A stretch of 64,000 bases of DNA from Aegilops tauschii subsp. strangulata (GCF_002575655.3 NC_053040.3:462010780-462074779), one strand, 5' to 3'; positions 23,743 through 36,195 are shown, numbered from the stretch's first letter. A program made the numbers and translations. The notes: a model not told the origin generated them from the letters alone.

Positions 23743-25200
23743 TATGGATCCTTTCTAGAGAAGGAGTTTCTCTCGAAAGAAGTGAGTGGGAGGAAAGTAG
23801 AACTTGATGAGGTAACTGTACCTGCTCCCTTATTGGAAAGTAGTTCATCACAGAAATCTGTTCCTGTGACTCCTACACCAATTAGTGAGGAAGTTAATGA
23901 TGATGATCATGTAACTTCAGATCAAGTTACTACCAAACCTCGTAGGTAAACCAGAGTAAGATCCGCACCAGAGTGGTATGGTAATCCTGTTCTGGAGGTT
24001 ATGTTACTAGACCATGACGAACCTACGAACTATGAAGAAGCGATGGTGAGCCCAGATTCCGCAAAATGGCTTGAGGCCATGAAATCTGAGATAAGATCCA
24101 TGTATGAAGAACAAAGTATGGACTTTGGTTGACTTGCCCGATGATTGGCGAGCCATTGAGATTAATGGATCTTCAAGAGGAAGACAGACGCTGATAGTGG
24201 TGTTACTATCTACAAAGCTAGAATTGTCGCAAAAGGTTTTTGACAAGTTCAAGGTGTTGACTACGATGAAAGAGTTTCTCACTCGTATCTATGCTTAAAG
24301 TCTGTCTGAATCATGTTAGCAATTGCCGCATTTTATGAAATCTGGCAAATGGATAAACAAAACTACATTCCTTAATGGATTTATTAAAGAAGAGTTGTAT
24401 ATGATGCAACCAGGAGGTTTTGTCAATCCTAAAAGTGCTAACAAAATATGCAAACTCCAGCGATCCATCTATGGACTGGTGCAAGCATCTCGGAGTTGGA
24501 ATATGCACTTTGATAAGTTGATCAAAGGATATAGTAGACTTGCGGTGAAGCCTGTATTTACAAGAAAGTGAGTGGGAGCACTACAACATTTCTGATAAGT
24601 ATATGTGAATGACATATTCTTGATCGAAAATAATGTAGAATTATTCTGCAAAGCATAAAGGAGTGTTTTTGAAATGAGTTATTCAAAGAAAGACCTCGCT
24701 GAAGCTGCTTACATATTGAGCATCAAGATCTATAGAGATAGATGAAGACGCTTGATAAGTTTTTCAATGAGTACACACCTTAACAAGATTTTAAAATAGT
24801 TCAAAATAGAACAGTCAAAGAAAGAGTTCTTGTCTGTGTTACAAGGTGTGAAATTGAGTAAAGACTCAAAGCCCGACCACGACAAAAGATAGAAAGAGAA
24901 TGAAAGTCATTCCCTATGCCTTGGCCATAGGTTCTATAAAGTATGCCATGCTGTGTACCAGATCTATTGTATACCCTACACTGATTTTGGCAAGGGAGTA
25001 CAATAGTGATCTAGGAGTAGATCACTGGACAGCGGTCAAAATTATCCTTAGTGGAATAAGGATATGTTTCTCGATTATGGAAGTGACAAAAGGTTCGTCG
25101 TAAAGAGTTACGTCGATGCAAGTTTTGACACTAATCTAGATGACTCTAAGTCTCGGTCTAGATACATATTGAAAGTGGGAGCAATTAGCTAGAGTAGCTC
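23743..25200 (+). pseudogene. Copia reverse transcriptase/RNase H, degenerate
   Basis: Recognisable RT pieces include AMVSPDSAKWLEAMKSE (about 24040), FLNGFIKEELYMMQPGGF (24370-24420) and ICKLQRSIYGLVQASRSWN (24450-24500). The catalytic box reads YVND instead of YVDD near 24601. RNase H is represented by SYVDASFDTNLDDSKSRS near 25110. Several stops and frame changes separate the pieces. The order places it directly after integrase as expected for Copia. Confidence 0.82.
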
Positions 25201-25474
25201 CGAGCAGAGCATTGTAAACATAGAAATTTGCAAAATACTTACGGATCTGAATGTGACAGACCCGTTGACTAAAATTATCTCACGATCAAAACATGATCAC
25301 ACCTTAGTACTCTTTGGGTGTTAATCACATAGCGATGTGAACTAGATTATTGACTCTAGTAAACCCTTTGGGTGTTGGTCACATGATGATATGAACTATG
25401 GGTGTTAATCACATGGTGATGTGAACTATTGGTATTAAATCACATGGTGATGTGAACTAGATTATTGACTCTTG

Positions 25475-25488
25475 TGCAAGTGGGAGAC
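25475..25488 (+). other. Polypurine tract of the Copia element
   Basis: The purine-rich GCAAGTGGGAGAC directly precedes the 3' LTR, where plus-strand DNA synthesis would be primed. Confidence 0.7.
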
Positions 25489-27157
25489 TGAAGGAAATAT
25501 GCCCTAGAGGCAATAATAAAGTATTATATATTTCCTTATATCATGATAAATGTTTATTATTCATGCGAGAATTGTATTAACCGGAAACATAATACATGTG
25601 TGAATACATAGACAAACGGAGTGTCACTAGTATGCCTCTACTTGACTAGCTCGTTAATCAAAGATGGTTATGTTTCCTAGCCATAGACATGAGTTGTCAT
25701 TTGATTAACGGGATCACCTCATTAGGAGAATGACGTGATTAACTTGACCCATTCCGTTAGCTTAGCACCCGATCGTTTAGTATGTTGCTATTGCTTTCTT
25801 CATGACTTATACATGTTCCTATGACTATGAGATTATGCAACTCCCGTTTACCGGAGGAACACTTTGTGTGCTACCAAACGTCACAACGTAAATGGGTGAT
25901 TATAAAGGTGCTCTACAGGTGTCTCCAAAGGTACTTGTTGGGTTGGCGTATTTCGAGATTAGGATTTGTCACTCCGATTGTCGGAGAGGTATCTCTGGGC
26001 CCACTCGGTAATGCACATCACTATAAGCCTTGCAAGCATTGTGACTAATGAGTTAGTTGCGGGATGATGTATTACGGAACGAGTAAAGAGACTTGCCGGT
26101 AACGAGATTGAACTAGGTATCGAGATACCGACGATCGAATCTCGGGCAAGTAACATACCGATGACAAAGGGAACAACGTATGTTGTTATGCGGTTTGACC
26201 GATAAAGATCTTCGTAGAATATGTGGGGGCCAATATGGGCATCCAGGTCCCGCTATTGGTTATTGACCGGAGACGTGTCTCGGTCATGTCTACATAGTTC
26301 TCGAACCCGTAGGGTCCGCACGCTTAACGTTACGATGACAGTTTTGTTGAGTTTTGATGTACCGAAGGAGTTCGGAGTCCCGGATGAGATCGGGGATATG
26401 ACGAGGAGTCTCGAAATGGTCGAGACGTAAAAATCGATATATTGGACGACTATATTCGGACTTCGGAAAGGTTCCGAGTGATTCGGGTATTTTTCGGAGT
26501 ACCGGAGAGTTACGGGAATACGTATTGGGCCTTATTGGGCCATACGGGAAAGAAGGAAAAGGGCCTCAAGGGTGACCGCACCCCTCCCCTTGGTCTGGTC
26601 CGAATTGGACTAGGGAAGGGGGCGCCCCTTCCTTCCTTCTCTTTTTCCCTTCCTCTTTTCCTATTCCATATGGGAGGTGGAATCCTACTAGGACTAGGGA
26701 GTCCTACTAGGACTCCACACTTGGTGCGCCCCTCCTAGGGCCGGCCTCCTCCTCCCTTGCTCCTTTATATACGGGGGCAGGGGGCACCCCATGGACACAA
26801 CAATTGATCCTTGAGATCTCTTAGCCGTGTGCGGAGCTTAGGCGAAGCCCTGCGTCGGTGGAACATCATCATCGTCACCACGCCGTCGTGCTGACGAAAC
26901 TCTCTCTCAACACTCGGCTGAATCGGAGTTCGAGGGACGTCATCGAGCTGAACGTGTGTAGAACTCGGAGGTGCCGTGCGTTCGGTACTCGATCGGTCGG
27001 ATCGTGAAGACGTACGACTACATCAACCGCGTTGTGATAACGCTTACGCTATCGGTCTACGAGGGTACGTGGACAACACTCTCCCCTCTCGTTGCTATGC
27101 ATCACCATGATCTTGCGTGTGCGTAGGAATTTTTTTGAAATTACTACGTTCCCAACA
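25489..27157 (+). repeat. 3' LTR of the Copia element
   Basis: 1,669 bp, nearly identical to the 5' LTR. It lacks about 42 bp relative to it, between two GCGG tetramers near 26830, as expected from a short-repeat-mediated deletion. The TATA box is at about 26765-26771. Confidence 0.93.
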
Positions 27158-27162
27158 GGCGG

Positions 27163-29085
27163 TTGCGGAAATTTGCATCAGTGGAGTTTGCTTGCAAATG
27201 TTTCTCGACATGTGTCTCTCCTTTTTTTTTTCTCTTGTGGTTTTCGCGATTTCGTGTTGGAGCGGCCGGAGACGGACGCGGTCGCGGTGTGTGACCCATT
27301 ACTGCGTGGGCCTGACTCGTGCCTGGGATCTTATCCTTTGGCCTACCTCGGCTTATTTATTGTAGCCAGGAGCCTAGCATGCACCGTGGGACCGCCAGAA
27401 GGAGAAACGCAAAGATGAACGTGAGTATGGTCGGGGTGGGACAGTCGGATGGGGATGGCCCACGTTATCCTCTCGGCTGGGGCCCGCCTTCCGTGGCACG
27501 CAACCCTACAGCTAATCACAGTATAGTGCCCACCACTCATAACTCCTGTGGCCGCCTGTACGACTTGCTCCCACAAAAACCGATCGACAGACAGCGAGAT
27601 GGACCGAACTGTACGAGAATGAATGAATGTAGCACGTATGTAGCTGATAGCCATTGTCTTCACTTTAACTTTGTATATGTACCTCCATCGATTAATCATA
27701 CGTACCACCTAGCAGCAGTACGGCTCAGTGGATCTGCATATATGTTGATGGCTATGCTGTACCTTCAGCAGTTAACAATGCCGAATAGAACTACGGCGAA
27801 ATGTACTGCATATGTTCATGGGCAGAGCAAACAACTTCGATAGGTTGGCGACAAGGAAAAAATGGGAGAGGTCGATGTTCGGAGTCCTCACCAGAAAGTG
27901 AAGCACGAGATCTGATCTGCGAAAGCCAAATCCTAACAGCGGATAATGTAATCAAATTGAGCATGCATGGCATGGAGCAGTACTGACTTTTGTTTGAGGG
28001 ATAATATAAACTGTGGGTCGTACTTTAGTCTCTTCTTTTGGCCAGCTAGGTAGGGACCGACCCCTGCTCTTTTTTACTAGTTTATAAGTGCAGCTTGGTG
28101 ATCGAATTAGGTAACGAGGAGGAAACTTAATTTGGTTGTAGATCAACAGCAGGTAATGACACGGTGGGTCCCTTGGGCGGGGCTTGCCCAGAACGTGAAG
28201 ACAGCGTTTACTGTATTTAAGCCGAGCAAATCTCGACAGAGATCCAGCAGGGTTCAGTCGGTCTCACACGCCGCTAATTAACAATTAGCGACTCGTAAAC
28301 GCGGGGATTAGCTTAGCTAGCGAATGCAAGTTGCTGCTAGTAGCTAGGATCAGCACTGTCGGGATAAGGCTACCGGCCACCACCCACGTTACGTGAGCGT
28401 GCATTATCCTCTCGAGTCTCGAGAATAGTACACGTAGTTCCATCGATCACTTCTCGAATACTAGTTCAATGCTTGTTTTACGCGGCGACGGAAGCATTCA
28501 CCAGAAGAAGAATATGGTACAGTAACAGTTGTCATGTGGCCGTCGTGGCAGTGTGATGCACGTTTGGTCGTCGTAGCTACTGGCTGTACATTTCGGGACG
28601 CCCAAGCCTCTCCGCGGTGCACGTAGGGGTCAACGGTGGAGCACGTTGTCAGGCCGGGAGAGCACCGTTCCACCACGTCCCCGGACGCCCCCTTCACCAA
28701 GGTTTTCGCCGCTTATCAACCTCAAGACCTTTCCGTGGCTTCTGTCTCTGATCCGGACACGTGCAATTAACCGTGCTTGGACTTGTCTCGGTTGCAGTAA
28801 CTCCGACGTCTTTGATGGTGCGCTCATGCCGGGAAACATCCCACCGGGGCACCCTGTGGCCGTGGCTTGCCGCCGGCCGATATCAGCATCGTCCACGGCC
28901 GCGGAAGTTTATACCACCGAAAAGTCAGCTCGGAGCCAGTCACGGAGCGTTTCCGGCCAGCCAACATCTGCCGAATTTTCGTTGCGCGAGGCGGGTAAAC
29001 GCATTGGACTACATGCTGTGGTGTCGCACGCTCCGTGGTTACTTGGGATAGGATCGCGTCGCACGGAACGGGAAAAGAATTCTAC
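27163..29085. other. Low-copy intergenic DNA
   Basis: The first part continues the sequence split by the Copia insertion. No gene family is recognisable on either strand; the longest frame (27319-27843) has no domain I can name. A TATTTAA at about 28213 lies in otherwise GC-rich sequence and could be part of a promoter, but no downstream coding exon is evident. Confidence 0.4.
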
Positions 29086-29293
29086 GAGACCAGGTCTCAC
29101 GCGAGACCCGTCCTGATGGATGACACATGGCATTCACAAATCACAAAGCATCCGTCCCACCCCCATTTGAAATCGGGCGGGGGGGGGGGGGGGGGGGGGG
29201 GGAGGGGGGAGAGATTAGATGCTTTGAGATTTGTGAATGCCACGTGTCATCCATCAGGGCGGGTCTCATATGCTAACCGTGAGACCTGGTCTC
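29086..29293. mobile_element. Hairpin MITE with a central poly-G run
   Basis: The ends are a long inverted repeat: GAGACCAGGTCTCACG at 29086 pairs with CGTGAGACCTGGTCTC ending at 29293. A second inner block (GATGGATGACACATGGCATT / AATGCCACGTGTCATCCATC) pairs as well. The arms extend about 75 bases each. The loop contains 24 consecutive G (29179-29202). The interior is non-coding. Target duplication is unclear (AAGAATTCT versus ATAATTTTT, partial match). It could be a Mutator-type MITE. Confidence 0.8.
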
Positions 29294-30480
29294 ATATAAT
29301 TTTTTTCCTATGAAACGGCTGCGCCACGGAACCGAGGCCAACCACGTACCGCAGATCAGCACGTGTAAAGCTTTACACTGGGCGATCAAACACTCCCACA
29401 CACCTGACCTACTAACCAAAACTGTGCGTCCCTGGTGTGGTGTCCCATGTTATACGTTGCGTTTTTTGGTGCGGATGACATGATGTCGACTGGCAGGAAA
29501 AGACAGCCGCATTCCTCTTTCATCCTCTCCAAGAAACTAGGTATACTCTCTACTCTCTAGCATTGTCAAGATTGAGGTGGTGCGGTTGGTTAGATAGATC
29601 CTCGTGTGTGTGGACCCTCGAGGGAGCGCCTTTGCTTCAAAGAGATGCATGGCACCGTGCCTGACAGGTCTCAACGACTCAGCTCGAGATCAACATGAAC
29701 GATCAGGCTGGCGAGGTGTCCGAGAAGCAGCCGACCGTTCGCCGAACAGACCGATGGAGCACCGCACTGAGAAGACGACCGTCTGATCCCTGATGCATGC
29801 ACGCACCTGCACCGTTCCATGTGTGCGCTGCTGGAATGGCTCTGCGCGGCCATGTGTGCGCTGCTGCAGATAGCGCGCGGCGACAGCGCACGCCCTGGTG
29901 CTGCTGTGCCGAGGGAGCACGCTGCATGCAATGCATATTCTTGCCTTGGACTCCGGCGCGCGCATGTGTGTCGAGCTCGGCCAGGCATGCCATGCCAGGT
30001 GCACGCTCCGTTTGATTCTGATCGAATCGAACGCGCTGCCGCTATCCATTCCCACCCGCTTTCTTGCGCCGAAATGCTTGACCTGATATTTTCCCGCGAG
30101 CCGGGTGGCGGACCGACGGTGAACTCCCCGATGTTTCTGCGTCTGCTCGTGCGCCCGCCGACACGGCCGGCCCCGCGTTCATGGTTTACGTACCTCGCTG
30201 GAACGGGCCGCGTCGCGTTTGTCAACTATCTCGGCCGCCGCCGGTTAGCGCCATGCGTACATGAGTCATGTGTGTCTAGATTATTTGCAGCGCAGTGTAC
30301 TTGCTACGCACACTGTACCGAAATTCGATCCGGAGATAACTTCGTAGCTAGCGCTTGTATGGTGCCGTCTTCTGCATTCACGGCTCGCGCTCTTGTTCAT
30401 GTCACTGCGACCACACGCAGCTCCGACTCTCTCATGCTCTCCACGAAAAGAAGATGATCCTGCTAGCTAGCTAGGCATAA
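29294..30480. other. GC-rich low-copy DNA, no supported gene
   Basis: The + strand has an open frame of 212 codons at 29819-30457, but it overlaps long open frames on the minus strand and shows no domain, so it probably reflects high G+C. Nothing else recognisable. Confidence 0.4.
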
Positions 30481-33187
30481 CCACAACAAAAATGCCATGT
30501 AGAGACGCTAAATGTAGGTGTTAAAGACGCATCAAATCATCTCTAGCTGATTTTAGAGTCGCTCATTAAAGCGTCCTAGGAGCGTCTCCTCACGCACCGT
30601 CTCAAAGACCATTGAGACGCGGAGGAAGCGTGTCTACACGGAAATGAGACGTTTAAGAGCGTCCTTACAAAGCGTGTCAACATGGATATGACACGTTTTA
30701 AGGGCGTCCTAAAAAAGCGCGTCAACATGGATACGAGGTGTTTTGAGAGAATCTTTATGCCCCTAGGGATGCTTTGATAAATTCATACTAGATGCAACTG
30801 CATATATCCTCTTTCTATTGTGTAATTTTTTAATCAATTGGGCTTAACAGAATTACTTGCTCCTATGAAATAATTGGATTCTCATTTACATATCAGAAAA
30901 TATTCGAAAATTGTATGACATGGCACAAAATAATAACATTGTATTACTAAGAGTAGTAGTAGCTTACAAACTTAATTGTACACATCACCTATGAACAATT
31001 ACATGTCACAAAGTAGGTGAAACATATCTATATGATTTTTAGTTTCTACATGCTGATAATGGAACAATGGCTCCTTGCTTTCTCTGCTTCTCTAGTTCAT
31101 CCTTGTGGCAACTGCCTTCAAAATCCGCACATAGAAGTTTTTCTGCCAAGAAAGCCCAATGAGATATACATAAATTTACTGGAACTTCTATCAGTAAGTT
31201 TTCGTTTGCTGAACATACAGCCATAAGAATAGAGAAGAACGGTATTACATATACCACATGAGTAAACATGCACTTCAGAAGTTCAATCTAGCCGTGTAGA
31301 TTTCATGTGCCCATATGAAATATAAATACATACTGTATTAAGAAGAAAAATGATTATGTCATCGATAGATTGGCCAAGGTGAGAATGCTTGAAGTGTATT
31401 TGTTAGAAAAATAACAATTAACTAAGTAAGTATTACCATACGAAGCATATATATGTAAAGAAATAACAGCAGCTTAACATACAGGGACTGAATTCTAATG
31501 GTTGTTGACACTGATAATCTCTAAGCCTTAATACTAGCTCTACTTATTAAGGGGGCGGGTTACCATAAAAAATACTGAATTCTCATGGTAGTTCATATTA
31601 ATTATCTTCAGTCTAACACAATATATACGTATTTAACAGAGCATTATACCATTTAGCTGCTCTAGACATAGTGCAACACATATGATTAAATCTTACCAAA
31701 CATGATAATATATCCATCCACGGTGCTCTTTATCAGACAACATGAGAAAAGTTTCTGCAGGTGAGAAACTGCATGTATGAGTTGATCTCTCCGTTTAGAG
31801 TAGAAGCCATGTTAATTCTAAGAAATGTTAGAACGTGGGTGCAAAGCTCTTAATTTTAGTTATGGGAGGGGTGGAGGGTGAAGGTGATTTGATAGTTGAT
31901 ACACGAGCATTATTAACTGCATGAAAAAGAAAAATGTGTTAAGAACACTGACCATCTTATTCTATCAGGATATTCTCAGAGGCTTTTTATCAAGAACCTG
32001 CATACATGAGTGCCAATAATTTGGGAGCAAACAACGAAGAAAGCTATGTGTAAGATCTACTTTAAATTGTAGTAGTCTAAATGTTTAATCAGTAAACAGA
32101 TGAGAGTTCAGAAAAAAAAACCGGCAAAGCAGCGTTGTCCTATCTTAATAGGATAATCTAAATTACAATGTCAAGATTCTCCTCCACACTTAAGTACGCA
32201 TCATGGGAGCGGCTCCAATTCTTACTTGGAACGAATTGATAGAAAAACTAAAATAAAAAAGTAGATCGACTCACATATAAATGAACTTGCCGCCTTGCTG
32301 CTGGTCGACAGTGGCAAGCACGAGGTCAGCCTACCTGATGGAAACGAGCTTCACATGGCGGAGGACACTTGGAGGATTTTTTGGTCGCAAGACGTCGGGT
32401 TCTTAGAGACAGAGGATGCCGGCGAGCAAATGGAGGGCCGGGTGGGAGTCGTCACAGGGGCATATATCCCCCCTGTCTCTAATAACATTGATGCAGTGGG
32501 CGACCAATAAAACAACAACATACAGAAAGGTGGATCTCAATCTTAGTATGAACGAGAAGGACAGCAAACATACAAATAAAAGAGCGCCTAACTGATCAAT
32601 ACCTTTTGTCCTCCTCGTCGATCTTGTTCATCTTCTACCATTGTTTCCTGTCGGGTCGTATGTCACTACGATCTCAGTAGGAGAAGGTGCGATGTCCAGT
32701 TCGGATCTGTTGCCCACTTCGCCACCCGTCATCTTCCCTTTCAGCCGGAGTGCACCGTGTGCCGGAGCTGCAGGTCGAGGCGGCCGAAGTGGGGCTAGGC
32801 CGCCGCCTGGAGGCCAGCGTCCCCGGGCCTGCTGTTGGATGCCGACGGACGAGGGGGTGGACCTGCTACAGTGAGTCTGAGGTGAGGAGGAGCAGGATCT
32901 TGGCAGAGGCGGCGGTGTGGCATGGCGGTGCTAGGTTTAGGCTAGAGATGGCACCCTTTTTACATGGTAGTTACTACTTTCTTGGGACATCTCGCACGAT
33001 GGGGGATTATGGTGATGGTGGTGGAGCAAGATATTCTGAACCACCGGGATCTTTTTTTATTGAAATCAAGGGACGATGTCCTTTGCGCCTCATAAATTGT
33101 CCCTATGCACAATGTGATTTTGAATAATGAGACGTACATAAAAGCGTCAACACGAAAACGTCCCTACATACCTATTTTGTTGTAGTG
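30481..33187. mobile_element. CACTA-like non-autonomous element (~2.7 kb)
   Basis: The right end, read in reverse complement, is CACTACAACAAAATAGG then TATGTAGGGACG. The left end is CCACAACAAAAATGCC then ATGTAGAGACG. The two therefore form inverted ends of about 27 bases with a CACTA-type terminus on the right. Subterminal GCGTC/GACGC repeats are dense near the left end (30510-30730) and recur at the right end (33130-33170). The interior is AT-rich with a short GC-rich patch (32640-32900) that could be captured gene DNA. The exact left terminus is uncertain and no clean 3-bp duplication is visible. Confidence 0.62.
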
Positions 33188-34669
33188 ACGCATGCATGGC
33201 TATCGAACTGTACCATCGTTGTGGTCGCACGCATCCTATGCTCGCTGTCGCTGAGGAGAATACCGCAAGGAATGCAGTTGGCTCTAGTACTACCATGAAG
33301 ACTTGTAATTAATTTGAGTCGGGAAGTTGGCAGGTTGCCGTCTTTCTGTCGGGGGATGCTAATGATTCATCGGCTCGGCGGTGTGGTGCAGCTGGATGGA
33401 TGATGATCCAGACCACACCCCAGTTCTGCTGTTCGGTGGTACTGGTGGATAGTGGATATGTCTGCTTTTGCTTTCCCGTGGATCTTCGGTTTCATGCAAG
33501 AAAGATGGGTCGATCTTTGCCGTGATCGGGTGGGTTTGACCCCATCCATTGCCTCCTGGTAGGAGTAGGCAGTAGTTCCTAGTAATTCTAGGTGTTCGAT
33601 CTTCTGAACAACAGATCGTCAGGTGCCTTTACTTTACGGCCGTGAAAACTATGTCGATGCCAATTCAGATCACGTAGGATATATACTACTCCCTCCGTTC
33701 GGTCGAATGGCAGCACTAGCACGCATGATCTCCCTTTACACGAGGAAAGTTTGGCACACTTCACACTTCACGCAGGTTTGGTTTTTATTTTGAAGCAGCA
33801 CATCAGGGAAACCTTGTGCGCCAAACACGCCATGTCTGTCTGCTCTCTTGTCGCTACAATTATCTCAAGCACGCTGGCTGAAGAAAGCATCGGCTGCTAT
33901 GCTTCTCCGCTCGCTGGCAACGGATCAACGATCCTATCTCCAACACCGATATCGTTTTGAAATTCTATAATGCGTCACGCGCCAAGCCCGTGCAATACGC
34001 CGTCCTGCTACTTGCAAATCTTAATCAATAAATTTGCATATCGTGCGCAGAAGGCAACTACCAGCATATTCTACATTTTTATTTGCTAACCTTATCCTAA
34101 CCGTATACAAATCGCAGCTATCCACGCACACCTTCCCTTGCTGGATGCATTCCAGAATGACCATTCTGTCCCTGCCATTTTTCTTCAGAAAGAACAAGCC
34201 GTGTGCAAGTGCAACCACACACCTGCAGTCAGCTCTTCTGATCCCTATCACGCTCACATTTAATTGTCAAAGCAGAGTTTGATCAGGCTTGTTTACTTTC
34301 TAGCCATTTTGTGCGCACGATGGGAGACCAGAACTACCCCCAATTCTGCATGCATGTTCCCGGCACGTCAGTGCAACGCCGAATACTCAAAACCACTTTT
34401 AGCTGTCGAAAGACGACCACTACGTGTAGGTGTCGTCGTCCTGCAGAAGTAGTATTGTAATTTCGAGTGCTGATTAAAATGTTTCTACTGAGCCATGCTG
34501 GAATGGACGCTATCCATGTCGACCAGGAGCACCCGGGGCTACAAAACAAATGACTATTGGGAGTAGTAATCAACAACATCTATAGCCGGGCATCTCAGAC
34601 CCTCCTCACGCTCGTTCAGACGGACAGCCCGGGCAGCGACTGGTAAAAAAAAACTGACTCACACAAGTA
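33188..34669. other. Low-copy intergenic DNA
   Basis: There is no recognisable gene. The stretch contains a Stowaway-like end (33687-33702). The remainder shows only short frames without domains. It ends at the GTA duplicated by the CACTA transposon. Confidence 0.4.
33687..33702 (+). mobile_element. Stowaway MITE terminal fragment
   Basis: TACTCCCTCCGTTCGG is the typical TA plus CTCCCTCCGT end of Stowaway (Tc1/Mariner) MITEs of grasses. No matching right end is present nearby. Confidence 0.6.
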
Positions 34670-34699
34670 CACTAGTAGAAAACTGGGCTTTGGTCACAT

Positions 34700-34925
34700 G
34701 GCAATATTCACATTAGTCCCGGTTCGTGCGGCGAGGGGCCTGCCGGGCCTCGTGGGGCATTGGTCCCGGTTCGTCCGGCCCCTTTGGTCCCGGTTGGTGG
34801 GACAAACCGGGACCAATGGGCCTCGCTCCTGGCCCACCACCATTGGTCCCGGTTGGTGGCTTGAACCGGGACCAGAGGCTCACCCTTTAGTCCCGGTTCA
34901 TACCACAAACCGGGACTAAAGGGTT
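34700..34925. repeat. CACTA left subterminal repeat array
   Basis: Repeated GGTCCCGGTT and its complement AACCGGGAC, often paired as short palindromes around GTGG or GTGCG. These are the likely transposase-binding repeats. Confidence 0.85.
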
Positions 34926-35029
34926 GGTCCTAGTTGCGGTCAGAGTTTAGTCCCACCTCGCCAACCGAAGGGCGCTCACACCAGTTTATAAGCCCGTCCC
35001 TTTCTGCCTTGTTGAGCTCCTCTCAAAGT

Positions 35030-35146
35030 GAAAATAGATGCCCTTATAAAGGAATTTGACCTAAATTCAGAGTAAATTTCTTTGAATTTCATAGAAATTT
35101 ATTATAAATTTAGGTTGAATTTTCTCTATAGGCGCATCTATGTTCA
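35030..35146. ncRNA. Long foldback, miRNA-precursor-like
   Basis: GAAAATAGATGCCCTTATAA at 35030 and GGAATTTGACCTAAATT pair with AATTTAGGTTGAATTTTC and CTCTATAGGCGCATCTATGT near 35106-35145. This gives an imperfect stem of about 50 bases with a short loop near 35088. Expression is not shown; it could equally be an inverted-repeat relic. Confidence 0.5.
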
Positions 35147-35810
35147 TTTTTTTATAGTAAACAAAATAAATAAACCTTAATAAACTAAATAAAAATAAAT
35201 ACACCTTAATAAAATTAAATAAAATAAACTATAGTAAATAAAATAAATAAACCTTAATAAAATAAATAAAAATAGCAGCAGTAAAATAAATAAAAATAGC
35301 AGCAGTAAAATAAATAAAAATAAAATAAATAAAGTAAAATACATAAGTAATTAGAAACAAAATGGAATAAAATAAATAAGTTTTTTGTTGTAAGTAGAAA
35401 CAAAACAAAATAAATAAAGCAAAAGAGAAAACAAAAAACAGGGGAAAAAATTATGCCACCTACTCGGCCACCACGGCCTGAATACGACTTGAAACCCATC
35501 CATGGGCCAGGATTCAGGCCCGCAGAAGGCCCAGTAGGCCCCACAGGCAAAGAGAACGGTTAGGCCCGAAAGCCTGCAGTTGAGAGGAGCTCGAGAGGGT
35601 GGGCGCAGCAGCGCTTATAAACCACTCTCGAGCTCTCTCAACTAGCGAGGTGGGACTAAACTTTTGACGCGGGGCAGCACAAGCCCTTTGGTCCCGGTTG
35701 GTGCCACCAACCGGGACTAAAGGGGGGCATTGGTCCCGGTTCGTGGCACAAACCGGGACCAAAGGCCTTTAGTCCCGGTTGGTGCCACGAACCGGGACCA
35801 ATGAGTTGCC

Positions 35811-35818
35811 TATATATA
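35811..35818 (+). promoter_or_regulatory. TATA box, first CACTA transcription unit
   Basis: TATATATA lies eight bases after CCAAT (35798-35802). The same arrangement occurs before the second unit at 41911. The first coding exon begins at 36196. Confidence 0.65.
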
Positions 35819-36195
35819 CCCCATCGCCACAGCAGAGCACTCCACAGTGCTCTGTTTTTTCTGGCCGGCGAGGGGAGGGCATTTGGGTGCTCTAGCTCAC
35901 CTCCTATGCACATGAGGTGTTCGATGAAATGTCTGAGCCACACTAGTTAATCTTTCTCCTCTCGAAACTCGACCTCCGAGCTCCATTTTCCCCGAGATTT
36001 GTCTAGGTTTAGCGGTCCGTCACGTCCCGTCCCCGTCTTCACCGCCGTCGATCGCCCGCGCCGATCTCGTCGCCAGCACCACCGTGGTGAGCCTCTTGTT
36101 CTTATCTTCTTTCTGAAAGAAAAAAAAATTCTTACTTTAGAAAGATACTTGTCTAATTTTGTTACTTTTATTATTCCTTCTTATTACATAGTGCG

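Larger units (their letters stand above)
18643..27157 (+). mobile_element. Full-length Copia LTR retrotransposon, coding-defective
   Basis: Two LTRs (18643-20355 and 25489-27157), both TG...CA, enclose a gag-INT-RT-RNase H order typical of Ty1/Copia. The five bases GGCGG lie on both sides (18638-18642 and 27158-27162). The 5' LTR is followed at once by GTGGCATCCGAGC, a variant of the usual TGGTATCAGAGC primer-binding site. A purine-rich AAGTGGGAGA precedes the 3' LTR. The LTRs resemble those of the Angela/WIS/BARE group (recollection). I counted about 25 base differences between the LTRs, which suggests an insertion within roughly the last million years under usual grass rates. All coding segments carry stops or frameshifts. 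Confidence 0.93.
34943..35820 (+). promoter_or_regulatory. CACTA promoter cassette A
   Basis: The parts in order are: a module TTTAGTCCCACCTCGC...GTTTATAAGCCC (34945-34995), a long foldback (35030-35146), an AT-rich AAATAAA stretch (35150-35450), a GC-rich block (35455-35575), a hairpin with CTTATAAACC in the loop (35578-35646), AGCGAGGTGGGACTAAA, TTTAGTCCCGG palindromes, and CCAAT at 35798 eight bases before TATATATA at 35811. The first and last modules are inverted copies of each other. A related cassette sits at 40843-41917. It lies upstream of the small membrane-protein gene and the transposase. Confidence 0.75.

Noticed and set aside
27319..27843. 174-codon + strand frame as a host gene
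   Set aside because: No domain, a competing minus-strand frame, and no promoter or splice context.
29819..30457. 212-codon open frame on the + strand
   Set aside because: It overlaps long minus-strand frames in GC-rich DNA, has no domain, and its composition looks like chance.
35150..35450. AT-rich stretch as a replication origin or matrix-attachment site
   Set aside because: AATAAA-type low complexity alone is no evidence, and the same stretch recurs in cassette B as part of a duplicated unit.
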